Source: Clostridia bacterium
GTDB lineage: Bacteria; Bacillota; Clostridia; Acetivibrionales; DSM-27016
Length of the DNA stretch: 64,000 nucleotides
NCBI GenBank assembly: GCA_026414765.1
Contig: JAOAIJ010000021.1
Span: 1-64,000 of the forward strand
Direction of reading: 5' to 3'
The notes under the pieces are model-generated. The model worked only from the letters and a program-made list of their open reading frames with translations. It was not told the origin of the DNA and searched no databases. Below, piece by piece: positions 1 to 8,482 of the stretch. A program made the position numbers and the translations under genes. Within the stretch, counting starts at the first letter, position 1; the number at the start of each line of letters is the position of its first letter.

Positions 1-370
1 TCATGTATCTCCTTCAAGGAATCTTGAAGTTGAAGTGACAAGCATTATGCATGAAATCGGAGTACCAGCTCATATTAAGGGATATCAGTATCTTAGGGAT
101 GCAATAATGATGGTTGTTAAGGATTTGGATATCATTAATTCAATAACTAAACAGTTATATCCATCAATTGCTAAGGAATACAATACTACCCCCAGTAGAG
201 TTGAGAGAGCAATAAGACATGCAATCGAAGTTGCATGGAGCAGAGGTCAGGTTGACACCATAGATGCACTTTTCGGTTATACTGTAAGTATAGGAAAAGG
301 AAAACCTACAAACTCAGAGTTTATAGCTATGGTAGCAGATAAGTTAAGACTGGAGCTAAAAGTAAGTTAA
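1..370 (+). CDS. spo0A: Sporulation master regulator Spo0A, C-terminal part
   Basis: This is the 3' end of spo0A; the gene enters from the left edge and is read in the frame starting at base 2. The visible part is the C-terminal effector domain (sigma-A-activating, DNA-binding Spo0A_C). It includes the conserved stretches [24 protein letters not shown] and [14 protein letters not shown], the last corresponding to the recognition-helix region. The phosphoacceptor receiver domain lies outside the window. The family's role is phosphorylation-dependent switching into sporulation by binding 0A boxes. A strong terminator follows directly, so the gene ends its transcript here. Identity is very secure; only the truncation limits the entry. 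Confidence 0.96.
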   Translation, partial: HVSPSRNLEVEVTSIMHEIGVPAHIKGYQYLRDAIMMVVKDLDIINSITKQLYPSIAKEYNTTPSRVERAIRHAIEVAWSRGQVDTIDALFGYTVSIGKGKPTNSEFIAMVADKLRLELKVS

Positions 371-389
371 TAGATCGAAAATAAAAAAT

Positions 390-416
390 GCATCCTAAAA
401 AGGGATGCTTTTTTTA
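390..416 (+). terminator. Rho-independent terminator of spo0A
   Basis: A 6-bp stem GCATCC/GGATGC with a 7-nt loop is followed by a run of seven T residues, 20 bases after the spo0A stop codon. Confidence 0.85.
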
Positions 417-439
417 TTTACTTTTATTATAAAAATAAA

Positions 440-475
440 AAAAAGTAGGGAAATTTTCATTCCCTGCTTTTTTTA
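440..475. terminator. Terminator between convergent genes, mainly for the MerR-like gene
   Basis: The stem AGTAGGGA/TCCCTGCT (one G-T pair) is flanked by an A-run on the left and a T-run on the right, so it can work on both strands. It lies just past the stop codon of the minus-strand MerR-like gene. Confidence 0.7.
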
Positions 476-481
476 TAATTC

Positions 482-1042
482 TTATTTAAAAAGTCTCCTA
501 AAAAAACTCTTGTGATTTCTTTCTCTCCACTTGCCCAATGAACGGTCAACCTCTGCAAAATGCTTTTCCATCTTACTTTCAAGCTTACGTGCACTATTTT
601 CTACACAAGCTCCTAGTTCCAGCTTTGTTTTAGTGATTTCCTTTGTAATGTGCTCTCTAGCAGAACTTACTTCCGCAGTTACACTGTTTGTAAGCTGCTC
701 ACGGAAGTCTTCAAAGAACTGTCTGATATCAAGGGGGCTATCTATCGGATCTATGGTTATTAGAGACATAGATCCGTCGTCTAAAACAACAGGTGGAGGT
801 TCTTCGCTTATACTTTCCGATTCGAGAATTTTTTTTATTGCCTTTATTTCAAGACCTTCGTCTCTCATTTTTTTGATTTGATACATTAGATTTGCGTGTT
901 CCGTAGTATAAAAGCGTCTTCCACGTTCATCTTTTGGAATTTTAAGATTGAATTCCTTTTCATAGTATCTTAGAGCGTGATCTGTTATGTGCAGATATTC
1001 GCTTAGTTCTGTAATGGTATAACGTTCCTTTAGTATTTCCAC
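482..1042 (-). CDS. MerR-family transcriptional regulator with coiled-coil tail
   Basis: The protein has 186 residues. Residues 8-75 form a MerR-type winged helix-turn-helix: YTITELSEYLHIT, then ALRYYEKEF, then a wing with GRRFYT. The rest (about 90-186) is charged and helical with no metal-binding cysteine cluster, so it is not a metal or redox MerR such as SoxR. The tail resembles the coiled-coil C-termini of chromosome- or division-linked MerR-like proteins in Bacilli and Clostridia. The GTG start is preceded by a G-rich Shine-Dalgarno seven bases upstream. It is transcribed alone, convergent to spo0A. Its target genes cannot be read from the sequence. Confidence 0.8.
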   Translation of the reverse strand: MEILKERYTITELSEYLHITDHALRYYEKEFNLKIPKDERGRRFYTTEHANLMYQIKKMRDEGLEIKAIKKILESESISEEPPPVVLDDGSMSLITIDPIDSPLDIRQFFEDFREQLTNSVTAEVSSAREHITKEITKTKLELGACVENSARKLESKMEKHFAEVDRSLGKWRERNHKSFFRRLFK

Positions 1043-1131
1043 AACATTTCCCCCCGGTTACTATAGTCGAGATACTCCGCGTATCATATACATAATACCA
1101 TTAGTGTAAAAAGCTGTAAATAAATGGGATA

Positions 1132-2046
1132 TTATTTTCTTAATATTTCCAACAGATTAATCATATCTGCTGGAATAGGGGCAAGGAGATCCATTTCACT
1201 TTTGAAAAAGGGGTGTATGAAACGGACCCTGTGAGAGTGAAGTGCTTGCCTGCCTATATATTCATTGAGCATTTCATAAGCAACAGGGGATAATGGAGGA
1301 TATAAGGTATCTCCAATCAGAGGATGACCGATTCCCTGACAGTGAACCCTAATCTGATGAGTTCTACCGGTTTCCAAAAGGAATTTCAATTTGGTCGCAT
1401 TGGGAAAAAGTTCAAGTGTTTCATAGTGAGTTACTGCATGATCACCTGATGGAGTGATATGCCTAAGCATTATACTGTCAGGTTTGCGACCTATGGGCAT
1501 GTTTATCGTACCTTTACAGGGATATACATTTCCATATACTACGCCAATATACTCCTTGGAAAATAGCTTGTTGTTCATCTGCCTTATAAGGGATTCCTGT
1601 ACATACTCATTTTTTGCAAAAATAATTATACCTGTTGTATCCCTATCAAGACGGCTTACAGGTCTGATCTTTTTTGAAATCCCTTTTGAACTCAAGTAGT
1701 ACATTATTGCATTGGCGATTGTTCCGGATATATGAGAGCTTGTAGGATGTACAACTATGTTTGACTGTTTGTTGAGTACTATCATGAATTCATCCTCATA
1801 GATAATATCCATATCTATTTTTTCTGGAATAATATCACTACAGTCCTCTTCGAAATCAACAAGAGCTTCAATAATATCTCCGGTTTTAACAATGGTATTT
1901 ACATATACAGGGGTTGAATTACACAAAACTTTACTGCTGTACTTGAGCCTTTTTACAAGTCTTTCTGATAAATCCAATTTGTTTTTCAATATGTATTTCA
2001 CGTTTTTTCCAGAGGATTCTTCATCCACTATGTATTTTAATATCAT
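1132..2046 (-). CDS. RluA-family pseudouridine synthase (RluD-like)
   Basis: At 304 residues it has the usual RluA-family length. An N-terminal S4-like RNA-binding region (about 15-70, with SERLVKRLKYS) is followed by the catalytic domain. The signature RPVSRLDRDTTGI holds the catalytic aspartate, and HPTSSH and GRTHQIRVHC are the other family landmarks. It isomerises uridine to pseudouridine in rRNA or tRNA; the exact site cannot be told from sequence alone. The ATG start has an AAGGTGAT ribosome site. It is a single gene on the minus strand, separated by 89 bases from the MerR-like gene. Confidence 0.92.
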   Translation of the reverse strand: MILKYIVDEESSGKNVKYILKNKLDLSERLVKRLKYSSKVLCNSTPVYVNTIVKTGDIIEALVDFEEDCSDIIPEKIDMDIIYEDEFMIVLNKQSNIVVHPTSSHISGTIANAIMYYLSSKGISKKIRPVSRLDRDTTGIIIFAKNEYVQESLIRQMNNKLFSKEYIGVVYGNVYPCKGTINMPIGRKPDSIMLRHITPSGDHAVTHYETLELFPNATKLKFLLETGRTHQIRVHCQGIGHPLIGDTLYPPLSPVAYEMLNEYIGRQALHSHRVRFIHPFFKSEMDLLAPIPADMINLLEILRK

Positions 2047-2080
2047 TTGATCACCTTTTGAATATAGTGTGTATTAAATC

Positions 2081-2290
2081 GTTGTAGGGCCGTATGGATA
2101 TACGGCCGTAAATTTACCAGAATTAAATATCAATATAACAAATGGATATTTACCTATCTAGGGCGGACGTATTGCAATACGTCCCTACATGCGCCAATAA
2201 AAAATAATTCGTCTCTGTAGGGAATGGATTGAATGGTTAAATATCCTGCCAAATAGCGGAACACCACGGGGGGCGTTCCCTACAAACAAT
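2081..2290. repeat. Cluster of three small palindromic repeat elements
   Basis: The spacer between 2047 and 2517 has no gene. It holds three inverted repeats that share the sequence TGTAGGG/CCCTACA at their edges. (1) 2088-2107, stem GGCCGTAT/ATACGGCC with a 4-nt loop. (2) 2165-2184, a perfect 20-bp palindrome beginning GGACGTATTG, followed by CCTACA. (3) 2216-2284, nine-base terminal inverted repeats TGTAGGGAA/TTCCCTACA around 51 bases. They look like dispersed short intergenic repeats. From 2290 to the gene start at 2518 I see nothing beyond an AT-rich presumed promoter region. Confidence 0.6.
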
Positions 2291-2517
2291 TATTCAATCG
2301 ATAATGACGTTAATGCACAACATATTCAAATACTACATCATCATGGACCGAAAATCAAGGCAACTTATTCAGTGTTTAAGCTTGTCAATATATTTAAATT
2401 ATCCTTAATCATTGAAATAAATCCCGTAGTTGTATAAAATATAAATAATGCTTATTTCAGAACACAATGCAATACCGCATACTAAATTGCACATTTTACT
2501 CAAAGAGAGGATTACAA

Positions 2518-3810
2518 ATGAATTTTAGAATACAGAATTATATGAAAAGTGAGTTTGGGATAAATGAAAGCATAGTCAATATCTCAAACTCCATAGAAAA
2601 GGAAATCGAAGAAGTAATAAGAGAAATTGATTACATAAAAGAGTACAATCAGATAAAAGTAATAAGGGCTATGCAGAACAACTCCTTGAGTGATTCACAT
2701 TTTTCTGGGACCACAGGATACGGTTATGATGATAGAGGAAGGGAAGTTCTTGATTCGGTATATGCAGATGTTTTCAAGGCAGAGGATGCATTGGTCAGAC
2801 ATCAGATAGTTTCGGGAACTCAAGCTTTGGCAATATGCATGTATGGAAACCTAAGACCAGGAGAAGAGCTGCTGTCTGTAACGGGAAAACCTTATGACAC
2901 ATTGGAAGAAGTTATTGGAATTAGAGGTGAGGGTGCAGGTTCACTTAAGGAATTCGGTGTATCTTACAATCAGGTAGAACTCCTTCCTGACGGTGGAATG
3001 GATTATAATGCTATAAAAGAAGCAATAAATGAAAATACCAAACTCGTCCTTATACAACGCTCAAGAGGATATGGATGGAGACCATCCATAAAGATAGATG
3101 AAATTGCAAAAGTCATAGAGTTCATTAAAGGGGTAAAAAAGGATATAGTTGTATTGGTGGATAATTGTTATGGTGAATTCGTAGAGGATAGGGAACCGAC
3201 TGAAGTTGGGGCTGATTTGGTAGCAGGCTCACTGATAAAAAATGCCGGTGGAGGTCTTGCTCCTACAGGAGGTTATGTTGCAGGAAGAGAAAGTTGTGTC
3301 AGGAAAGCGGCATATAGGCTTACAACACCAGGTTTAGGGAAAAAAGTTGGTTCTACTCTGGGACATAACAGATTGTTGTTCCAAGGGCTTTTTCTTGCGC
3401 CCCATGTAGTGGCAGAAAGCTTAAAAGGTGCAGTTTTCTGTGCTGCTTTGATGGAGAGGCTCGGATTTGAAACATCTCCGGCAACTACAGAAAAAAGGGG
3501 AGATATAATTCAAGCTATAAAGTTCAATAACCCAGACAGCCTGATTGCATTCTGTCAAGGGATTCAGAAGGGTTCACCTGTAGATGCTTTCGTTAATCCA
3601 GAGCCTTGGGACATGCCAGGATACGATAGTCCGGTTATAATGGCTGCAGGAGCTTTCATTCAGGGGTCGTCAATTGAACTCAGTGCGGATGCCCCCATAA
3701 AGCCGCCTTACGTTGCATATATGCAAGGAGGGCTAGTATATGAACACGTTAAGCTTGGTGTAATGATTGCTGTACAGAAGATGAAAGAAAAGGGAATAGT
3801 AAAGATTTAA
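2518..3810 (+). CDS. PLP-dependent lyase of the YnbB/'aluminium resistance' (methionine gamma-lyase-like) family
   Basis: A 430-residue fold-type I PLP enzyme. The motif GSLIKNAGGGLAPTGGY contains the presumed Schiff-base lysine, and VDNCYGEF carries the PLP-contacting aspartate. The N-terminal part includes FSGTTGYGYDDRGRE, typical of the family annotated as 'aluminium resistance protein' or methionine gamma-lyase family (Bacillus YnbB). The true substrate is not established; a C-S lyase activity is plausible. I place the start at 2518 because AGAGAGG lies eight bases upstream; an in-frame ATG at 2467 lacks such a site. Twenty-two bases separate it from the next gene, so the two may be co-transcribed. 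Confidence 0.85.
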   Translation: MNFRIQNYMKSEFGINESIVNISNSIEKEIEEVIREIDYIKEYNQIKVIRAMQNNSLSDSHFSGTTGYGYDDRGREVLDSVYADVFKAEDALVRHQIVSGTQALAICMYGNLRPGEELLSVTGKPYDTLEEVIGIRGEGAGSLKEFGVSYNQVELLPDGGMDYNAIKEAINENTKLVLIQRSRGYGWRPSIKIDEIAKVIEFIKGVKKDIVVLVDNCYGEFVEDREPTEVGADLVAGSLIKNAGGGLAPTGGYVAGRESCVRKAAYRLTTPGLGKKVGSTLGHNRLLFQGLFLAPHVVAESLKGAVFCAALMERLGFETSPATTEKRGDIIQAIKFNNPDSLIAFCQGIQKGSPVDAFVNPEPWDMPGYDSPVIMAAGAFIQGSSIELSADAPIKPPYVAYMQGGLVYEHVKLGVMIAVQKMKEKGIVKI

Positions 3811-3832
3811 TTGCCTTTTACGGGGTGTTTTT

Positions 3833-5125
3833 ATGGAAGAGAAACCAAATGAAAAAGTGGAAGAGAGAAGCGAAGGAAAAAATTCTAGAATAAAAATTGG
3901 TAGTTTTATCATAATAGTATTCATATTGTTGTATGTACCTTCGTTAATACACTGGTTATATGGTGAAACTATAAGTACAGATATTGTCAGAATAGGAGAG
4001 CTGGAGGATTCTGTTAATACTGACGGTTATTTCGTACGAAATGAGGAAGTACTTCAGTCACCCTTTGAGGGTACCTGTATTCCTGAGGTGGGAGAGGGAG
4101 AAAAAGTTGCTGTCAATACTAATATTGCCACAGTACTTAAGGATGATAGTGACAGCATATTGGAAGCATTAAAGAATAAGGAACTTGATATCATAAAGGC
4201 CAAACAGGAAAAAAACAAAAATACTGAAATTTTTTCTGAAGATATTGTTAAGATTGAGAACGAAATAGGTGACAAGGTAAAACTTGTAATTGAGCAAGGA
4301 AATAAGAACAGTCTTTTGAAGATTGGGCAAATAAAAGATGATATAGATGAACTGATACAAAAAAAAGCCACAATTTCAGGTGATACAGGTAGTACGGATA
4401 CTTACATAAATTCTCTGCAGAAGGAAAAGGAAAAATTGCAGTTGCAGATGAGAATGAATACAAGAAATATTGTCTCAAAGTCTTCGGGTATAATATCATA
4501 TACCACGGACGGATATGAAAACATGTTGAGATCATCAGCAATAAAGGATATTACCCCGAAATTTCTAGAGAGCATAAAAGAAGGGAAGAACATTAATTTT
4601 ACTGGCAGCAAAACTGTTGAAGCCGGAAAACCCTTTGCAAAAGTTATAAAAGATTTGGACTGCTATATATTAGCAGCATTGACTCCTTCAAAAGCTGAGC
4701 GATATAAAGTTGGTGATTCTATTGACATAAGGATAAATGAAATCAGTAAAATAATAGATAGTACAATTGAATATAAATCAGAAAAGATAGATGGCAAAAT
4801 AATACTTGCATTTAGGGTTAATCAAGGAATAAGTGAAACATCAGGGCTCAGAAAGGTTAACGTCGATATTATTTCAAAGCATTATAAAGGATATAGGGTG
4901 CCCTTGAATAGTCTGTTGAATATTGATATGAAAAACATGAAGGCTAAGGTAGTGCTGGTGAAATCAAACTATGCAACTATAAGAGATGTGAAAATCAAAG
5001 GCACAGACGAAGAATTTGCCATAGTAACCAGTCTGGACGATAAGACTAAAAATGGAATTGGGCTATATGACATATACGTTTGTAATCCGGGAAATATTCA
5101 GGAGGGGCAGATGATAATCAAATGA
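3833..5125 (+). CDS. HlyD-like membrane-anchored protein of the sepF cluster
   Basis: A 430-residue protein with a charged N-terminus (about 1-22), one membrane segment (about 23-44, starting IGSFIIIVFILLY) and a long extracytoplasmic part. Residues near 60-100 look like the first half of a biotinyl-lipoyl-like hairpin. About 100-210 are charged and helical (coiled coil), and the rest is beta-rich, as in HlyD/membrane-fusion-like proteins. No partner transporter lies beside it. It overlaps yggS by four bases (ATGA), so the two are translationally coupled and belong to the division-associated yggS-sepF-yggT-ylmH-divIVA block. An envelope function is likely; the exact role is unknown. Confidence 0.65.
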   Translation: MEEKPNEKVEERSEGKNSRIKIGSFIIIVFILLYVPSLIHWLYGETISTDIVRIGELEDSVNTDGYFVRNEEVLQSPFEGTCIPEVGEGEKVAVNTNIATVLKDDSDSILEALKNKELDIIKAKQEKNKNTEIFSEDIVKIENEIGDKVKLVIEQGNKNSLLKIGQIKDDIDELIQKKATISGDTGSTDTYINSLQKEKEKLQLQMRMNTRNIVSKSSGIISYTTDGYENMLRSSAIKDITPKFLESIKEGKNINFTGSKTVEAGKPFAKVIKDLDCYILAALTPSKAERYKVGDSIDIRINEISKIIDSTIEYKSEKIDGKIILAFRVNQGISETSGLRKVNVDIISKHYKGYRVPLNSLLNIDMKNMKAKVVLVKSNYATIRDVKIKGTDEEFAIVTSLDDKTKNGIGLYDIYVCNPGNIQEGQMIIK

Positions 5126-5838
5126 GTAATGAAAATGACTTTATTAAACACAATATTGAAGATATTCGTAAAAGAGTAGAGAAAGCAGCATTAAAAAGCG
5201 GGCGAAGCTTGAGCGACATAGAGATCATTGCTGTCAGTAAGACAGTGGAGCCTGAAAGGATAAATAAGGCTATAGAAGCTGGTTTGAAAAATTTGGGTGA
5301 AAATAGGGTTCAGGAATTATGTGAAAAATACGATATATTGAGTGAGGAGTGCAAATGGCACCTCATTGGACATTTACAAACAAACAAAGTAAAGTACATA
5401 GTTGACAAAGTGGCCTTAATTCATTCTGTTGATAGAATTGACCTTGCCCGTGAAATTGATTTGAGGGCAAAGAAAGCGGGTAAAATATTAGACATTCTTG
5501 TACAGATAAATGTTGCCGGAGAGGAATCGAAGTTTGGGCTCTCTTCAGAGGAATCTCTTGAGTTCATAAAAAATGTAAGCAAGTTTGATAATATAAGTGT
5601 AAAAGGCTTGATGACCATTGCTCCACTTGTACAAAACCAGGAAGAAGTTAGGCCGGTCTTTAGGGAATTAAGAAAAATATTTATTGACATAAAGCGGGAA
5701 AATATTGATAATATAAATATGGATTATCTTTCCATGGGAATGAGCAACGATTTTGAAGTTGCTATTGAAGAAGGCTCTAATATGGTACGTATAGGTACTG
5801 CAATTTTTGGAAGGCGGCAGTATTCTCCATCGGGATGA
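5122..5838 (+). CDS. yggS: YggS-family PLP homeostasis protein
   Basis: A 238-residue single-domain fold-type III PLP-binding protein. The PLP lysine lies in IIAVSKTVEPERI and the family signature GENRVQEL follows. WHLIGHLQTNK and LSMGMSNDFEVAI are also classic YggS/PROSC motifs. Members buffer free pyridoxal phosphate and affect amino-acid and vitamin B6 balance; no catalytic activity is established. Its start codon overlaps the stop of the HlyD-like gene. It lies 121 bases upstream of sepF, the standard order in Firmicutes. Confidence 0.95.
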   Translation: MSNENDFIKHNIEDIRKRVEKAALKSGRSLSDIEIIAVSKTVEPERINKAIEAGLKNLGENRVQELCEKYDILSEECKWHLIGHLQTNKVKYIVDKVALIHSVDRIDLAREIDLRAKKAGKILDILVQINVAGEESKFGLSSEESLEFIKNVSKFDNISVKGLMTIAPLVQNQEEVRPVFRELRKIFIDIKRENIDNINMDYLSMGMSNDFEVAIEEGSNMVRIGTAIFGRRQYSPSG

Positions 5839-5959
5839 ATCTGCAAACAGCAAAGGATTGTATTTTCTGGACCTAAAGTACTATTTTTATTATTGTTGGA
5901 AAGTTATATAATTAAAGTGGCACAATTTATTACAAAAGAAAAAATAGGAGGATTTACTT

Positions 5960-6412
5960 ATGGCAAAGCTATTTGATAAGGTTCTCAATTTTGTTGGTTG
6001 GGAAGCGGAAGAAGAAGAGGATATAGTTGAGGAACAGGAAGACTCAAAGGAAGAAATTGCTCAACCCCAGTTCTTACAGCATTCATCAAGAAAACAGCAA
6101 AACAAGGTAGTAAATATTCATTCAGCAAGTCAGCTTAAAGTTGTTATTATGCAGCCTGAAAACTTTGACGATGCTCAAGATATCTGTGATCATCTAAAAA
6201 GTAAAAAACCGGTTGTTGTTAATTTAGAAGAACTTGATAAGGAAAATGCTCAGAGGATAATTGATTTTCTCAGTGGATCAATTTATGCACTTGATGGAAA
6301 TATTCAGAAAGTTTCAGGCGGAATATTTATCATAGCTCCTAGTAATGTTGATCTTATGGGAGATTTTAAGGATGAACTGAGAAATAAGGGAGTATTTCCC
6401 TGGGCTAAATAG
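5960..6412 (+). CDS. sepF: Cell division protein SepF
   Basis: A 150-residue protein. It has an amphipathic N-terminal helix (about 1-12, MAKLFDKVLNFVGW) that binds the membrane and a variable acidic linker. The conserved C-terminal domain (about 60-148) contains KPVVVNLEELDKENAQRIIDF and a DFLSGSIYALDG-type core. SepF tethers FtsZ to the membrane and shapes the Z-ring in Gram-positive bacteria. The start is supported by AGGAGG about seven bases upstream. It is followed after 11 bases by yggT. Confidence 0.95.
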   Translation: MAKLFDKVLNFVGWEAEEEEDIVEEQEDSKEEIAQPQFLQHSSRKQQNKVVNIHSASQLKVVIMQPENFDDAQDICDHLKSKKPVVVNLEELDKENAQRIIDFLSGSIYALDGNIQKVSGGIFIIAPSNVDLMGDFKDELRNKGVFPWAK

Positions 6413-6423
6413 AGCCGGAGGTA

Positions 6424-6714
6424 ATGATGATAACTGTTTATAGAGCTATAGATTTACTTTTGATGATTATTGAGTATGCCATACTTGCAAGGGTAATAAT
6501 ATCTTGGGTACCGGTTCCTAAGGATAATCAGTTCATAAGGCTTTTATACCAAGTCACTGAGCCGGTTTTGGCGCCAATAAGAGGCTTGATTGAGAGGTCT
6601 GCCATGGGTAGAAATATGATGATAGATTTCTCACCCATAATCGCATTTATACTTATCAACATAGTCAGGAATGTAATCAGGAGAATGCTGCTCGGTGGCT
6701 ATTGGATGTTTTAG
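6424..6714 (+). CDS. YggT-family membrane protein
   Basis: A 96-residue protein with two membrane segments, about 5-25 and 68-90. Between them is the conserved loop LYQVTEPVLAPIRGLI, which defines the YggT family. The family is linked by gene order to division and envelope genes, and its biochemical role is unknown. GGAGG stands just upstream of the ATG. Its last 13 bases overlap the start of ylmH, which indicates translational coupling. Confidence 0.92.
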   Translation: MMITVYRAIDLLLMIIEYAILARVIISWVPVPKDNQFIRLLYQVTEPVLAPIRGLIERSAMGRNMMIDFSPIIAFILINIVRNVIRRMLLGGYWMF

Positions 6715-7511
6715 CTATGATCGACAAAAGTGCTATATTAAAAAGAGTTACAAAGATAGAAGATAAACTGCTGATATCAAAATTACTGGATAAGGCGGAA
6801 AAGGCTGAATATATTAATAATTCCGTGTTTTCACATTTTTTGGATCCGTATCAGAGGAGTGTAATCGAGAAAGCTTTAGCTGGGACAAAGAATTTAAACT
6901 ATGCATTTAGTGGTGGGTACAATGGGGCAGAGAGAGTTATTATTATTTTCGGCCCTAATTTTATTTTTCAGGATGACGATATAATAGATGAGCTTCCCCT
7001 TAAAGTCATAAGGGTTGAAGTGCTAAGCAGGGAAAGCTTGACTCACAGAGACTACCTTGGGGCTTTTATGTCCCTTGGTATAAAACGGGAAAAGATTGGT
7101 GATATTCTTGTAGGTGAAGAAACCTGTGACATTATTGTTTTAAGTGATATTGCAGAATACATAGCATTTAATCTGGATAGAATAGGCAAAGCCAAAATCA
7201 TGATAAGCGTAAAAGAAGTAGATAGTATAAATACACCTGATTCAAAAACCAAAGAGATCAAGGCTTCTGTTGCTTCCTTAAGGCTTGATTGTGTGGCAAG
7301 TGCAGGTTTTGGCATATCGAGAAGCAAGATTTTGGAGTTGATTAAGGCAGATAGGGTAAATCTGAACTGGGATACGGCCAATACCCCCACCAAGCAGGTT
7401 AAAGAGGGAGACACAATTTCTATAAGGGGAAAAGGCCGGTTGGTGATGGAAAGTGTAGGGAGTATTACCAGGAAAGATAGAATCAGGATTTTACTAAAGA
7501 AATATATATAG
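6702..7511 (+). CDS. ylmH: YlmH-family RNA-binding protein (S4 domain)
   Basis: A 269-residue protein with an N-terminal YlmH alpha/beta region and a C-terminal S4 domain. The S4 part begins near residue 190 (RLDCVASAGFGISRSKI) and continues with IKADRVNLNW and a GDTISIRGKGR strand. In related bacteria YlmH binds ribosomal complexes and acts in rescue of stalled translation. The start at 6702 overlaps yggT and has GGTGG seven bases upstream; ATG 6717 is an alternative. It sits between yggT and divIVA as in Bacillus subtilis. Confidence 0.9.
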   Translation: MDVLAMIDKSAILKRVTKIEDKLLISKLLDKAEKAEYINNSVFSHFLDPYQRSVIEKALAGTKNLNYAFSGGYNGAERVIIIFGPNFIFQDDDIIDELPLKVIRVEVLSRESLTHRDYLGAFMSLGIKREKIGDILVGEETCDIIVLSDIAEYIAFNLDRIGKAKIMISVKEVDSINTPDSKTKEIKASVASLRLDCVASAGFGISRSKILELIKADRVNLNWDTANTPTKQVKEGDTISIRGKGRLVMESVGSITRKDRIRILLKKYI

Positions 7512-7524
7512 AGAGGTGCCATGT

Positions 7525-7980
7525 ATGAATTACACCCCGAACGATTTGCAAAACTTGACTTTTAAAAAGGGTTTCATGGGCTATAATGAGGATGAAGTAA
7601 ATGAAGTTTTGGACAAGGTTATAGAAGATTATTCGGAATATGTAAGAGAAAATGTTGAGCTGAAGGATAGGATATCTGTTCTAAATGAAGGAATACAACA
7701 CTATAAGAATATTGAAGATTCCTTGCAAAATATTTTGATAGTTGCTCAGCAGACAAGTGAGGAGATTAAAAAGAACTCATATGAAAAGGCGGAAAATATT
7801 ATCAAGGAAGCCGAGCTAAAGGCACAGAGAATAATTGGTGAGGCAAATCAGGAAGTAATTAAAATAAAATTTGAATATGAAGAGTTGAGGAAGAAACTGC
7901 ATATCTTCAAATCAAAATCAGAAACTCTCCTGCTTTCACAATTAGAGGTATTAAAGCAGATGTTTGAGGATTATGAATAG
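7525..7980 (+). CDS. divIVA: DivIVA-family polar scaffold protein
   Basis: A 151-residue protein with the DivIVA N-terminal lipid-binding signature TFKKGFMGYNEDEVNEVLD. A coiled coil runs from about residue 30 to the end, with heptad-rich stretches such as AENIIKEAELKAQRII. DivIVA senses negatively curved membrane at septa and poles and recruits division, growth or sporulation partners. The ATG at 7525 is chosen because GAGAGGTG lies six bases upstream. An in-frame GTG three codons earlier overlaps that ribosome site and is unlikely. It is the last gene of the division-linked block. Confidence 0.93.
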   Translation: MNYTPNDLQNLTFKKGFMGYNEDEVNEVLDKVIEDYSEYVRENVELKDRISVLNEGIQHYKNIEDSLQNILIVAQQTSEEIKKNSYEKAENIIKEAELKAQRIIGEANQEVIKIKFEYEELRKKLHIFKSKSETLLLSQLEVLKQMFEDYE

Positions 7981-8005
7981 TAAGTATTGACAGTAAGCCT
8001 GACTC

Positions 8006-8035
8006 TTGACATACAAGCTTTTGTTATTATATAAT
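8006..8035 (+). promoter_or_regulatory. Sigma-A-type promoter of the ileS T-box transcript
   Basis: TTGACA at 8006-8011 and TATAAT at 8030-8035 are separated by 18 bases. Transcription would start near 8042, just upstream of the T-box leader. Confidence 0.8.
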
Positions 8036-8049
8036 TCTAGAAAAATAAA

Positions 8050-8416
8050 TATTGAATAAAAACTGCGATTGGAAAGAGTAGATGGTGGTTCTTTTTATAG
8101 AGAGCAGGCGGATGACAGGCAATGCTATTACAGATACCTGTGCATTATGGTGCAAGTCCTGCAGAGAATACCTTTGAAAATCATCCATGAGTTGCTACCT
8201 GAATAAATAAGTAAGGGATGCCGGCTAAAACCGTTAAGGAATGAAGTGATTAGACAAGCTGAAATACAGTTTGCAGACTACAGGCGATAACTAGTGATAG
8301 ATTGGATTACTATTGCGTAGCGCTTGAAATAGCTCTGTGATGTCATAATAAATCGGGTGGTACCGCGTGAGATATACCCTCTCGTCCCTATGTAAATAGA
8401 TCGAGAGGGTTTTTTA
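8050..8416 (+). promoter_or_regulatory. T-box riboswitch controlling ileS
   Basis: The leader carries the T-box sequence GGGTGGTACCGCG at 8355-8367. It is followed by a terminator with stem CCCTCTCG (8377-8384) / CGAGAGGG (8402-8409) and a seven-base T-run. Upstream are a long stem I (GCAGG/CCTGC inner helix) and a stem II/III region with GCCGGC and CCGTTAA. Uncharged tRNA binding through its CCA end would disrupt the terminator. The downstream gene predicts an isoleucine specifier. ATA at 8168-8170 and ATC at 8180-8182 are the candidates; by position after the GA of the specifier loop ATA fits better, but I could not settle this by hand. Confidence 0.93.
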
Positions 8417-8482
8417 TTGTTTGGAAAAGTATATTTTCTTAGCATAGGAATTTTATTTAAATATTAAGATGGAGGTATGGAA

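Noticed and set aside
2467-2520. Upstream start of the PLP lyase gene
   Set aside because: The ATG at 2467 has no ribosome site, while ATG 2518 is preceded by AGAGAGG at the proper distance.
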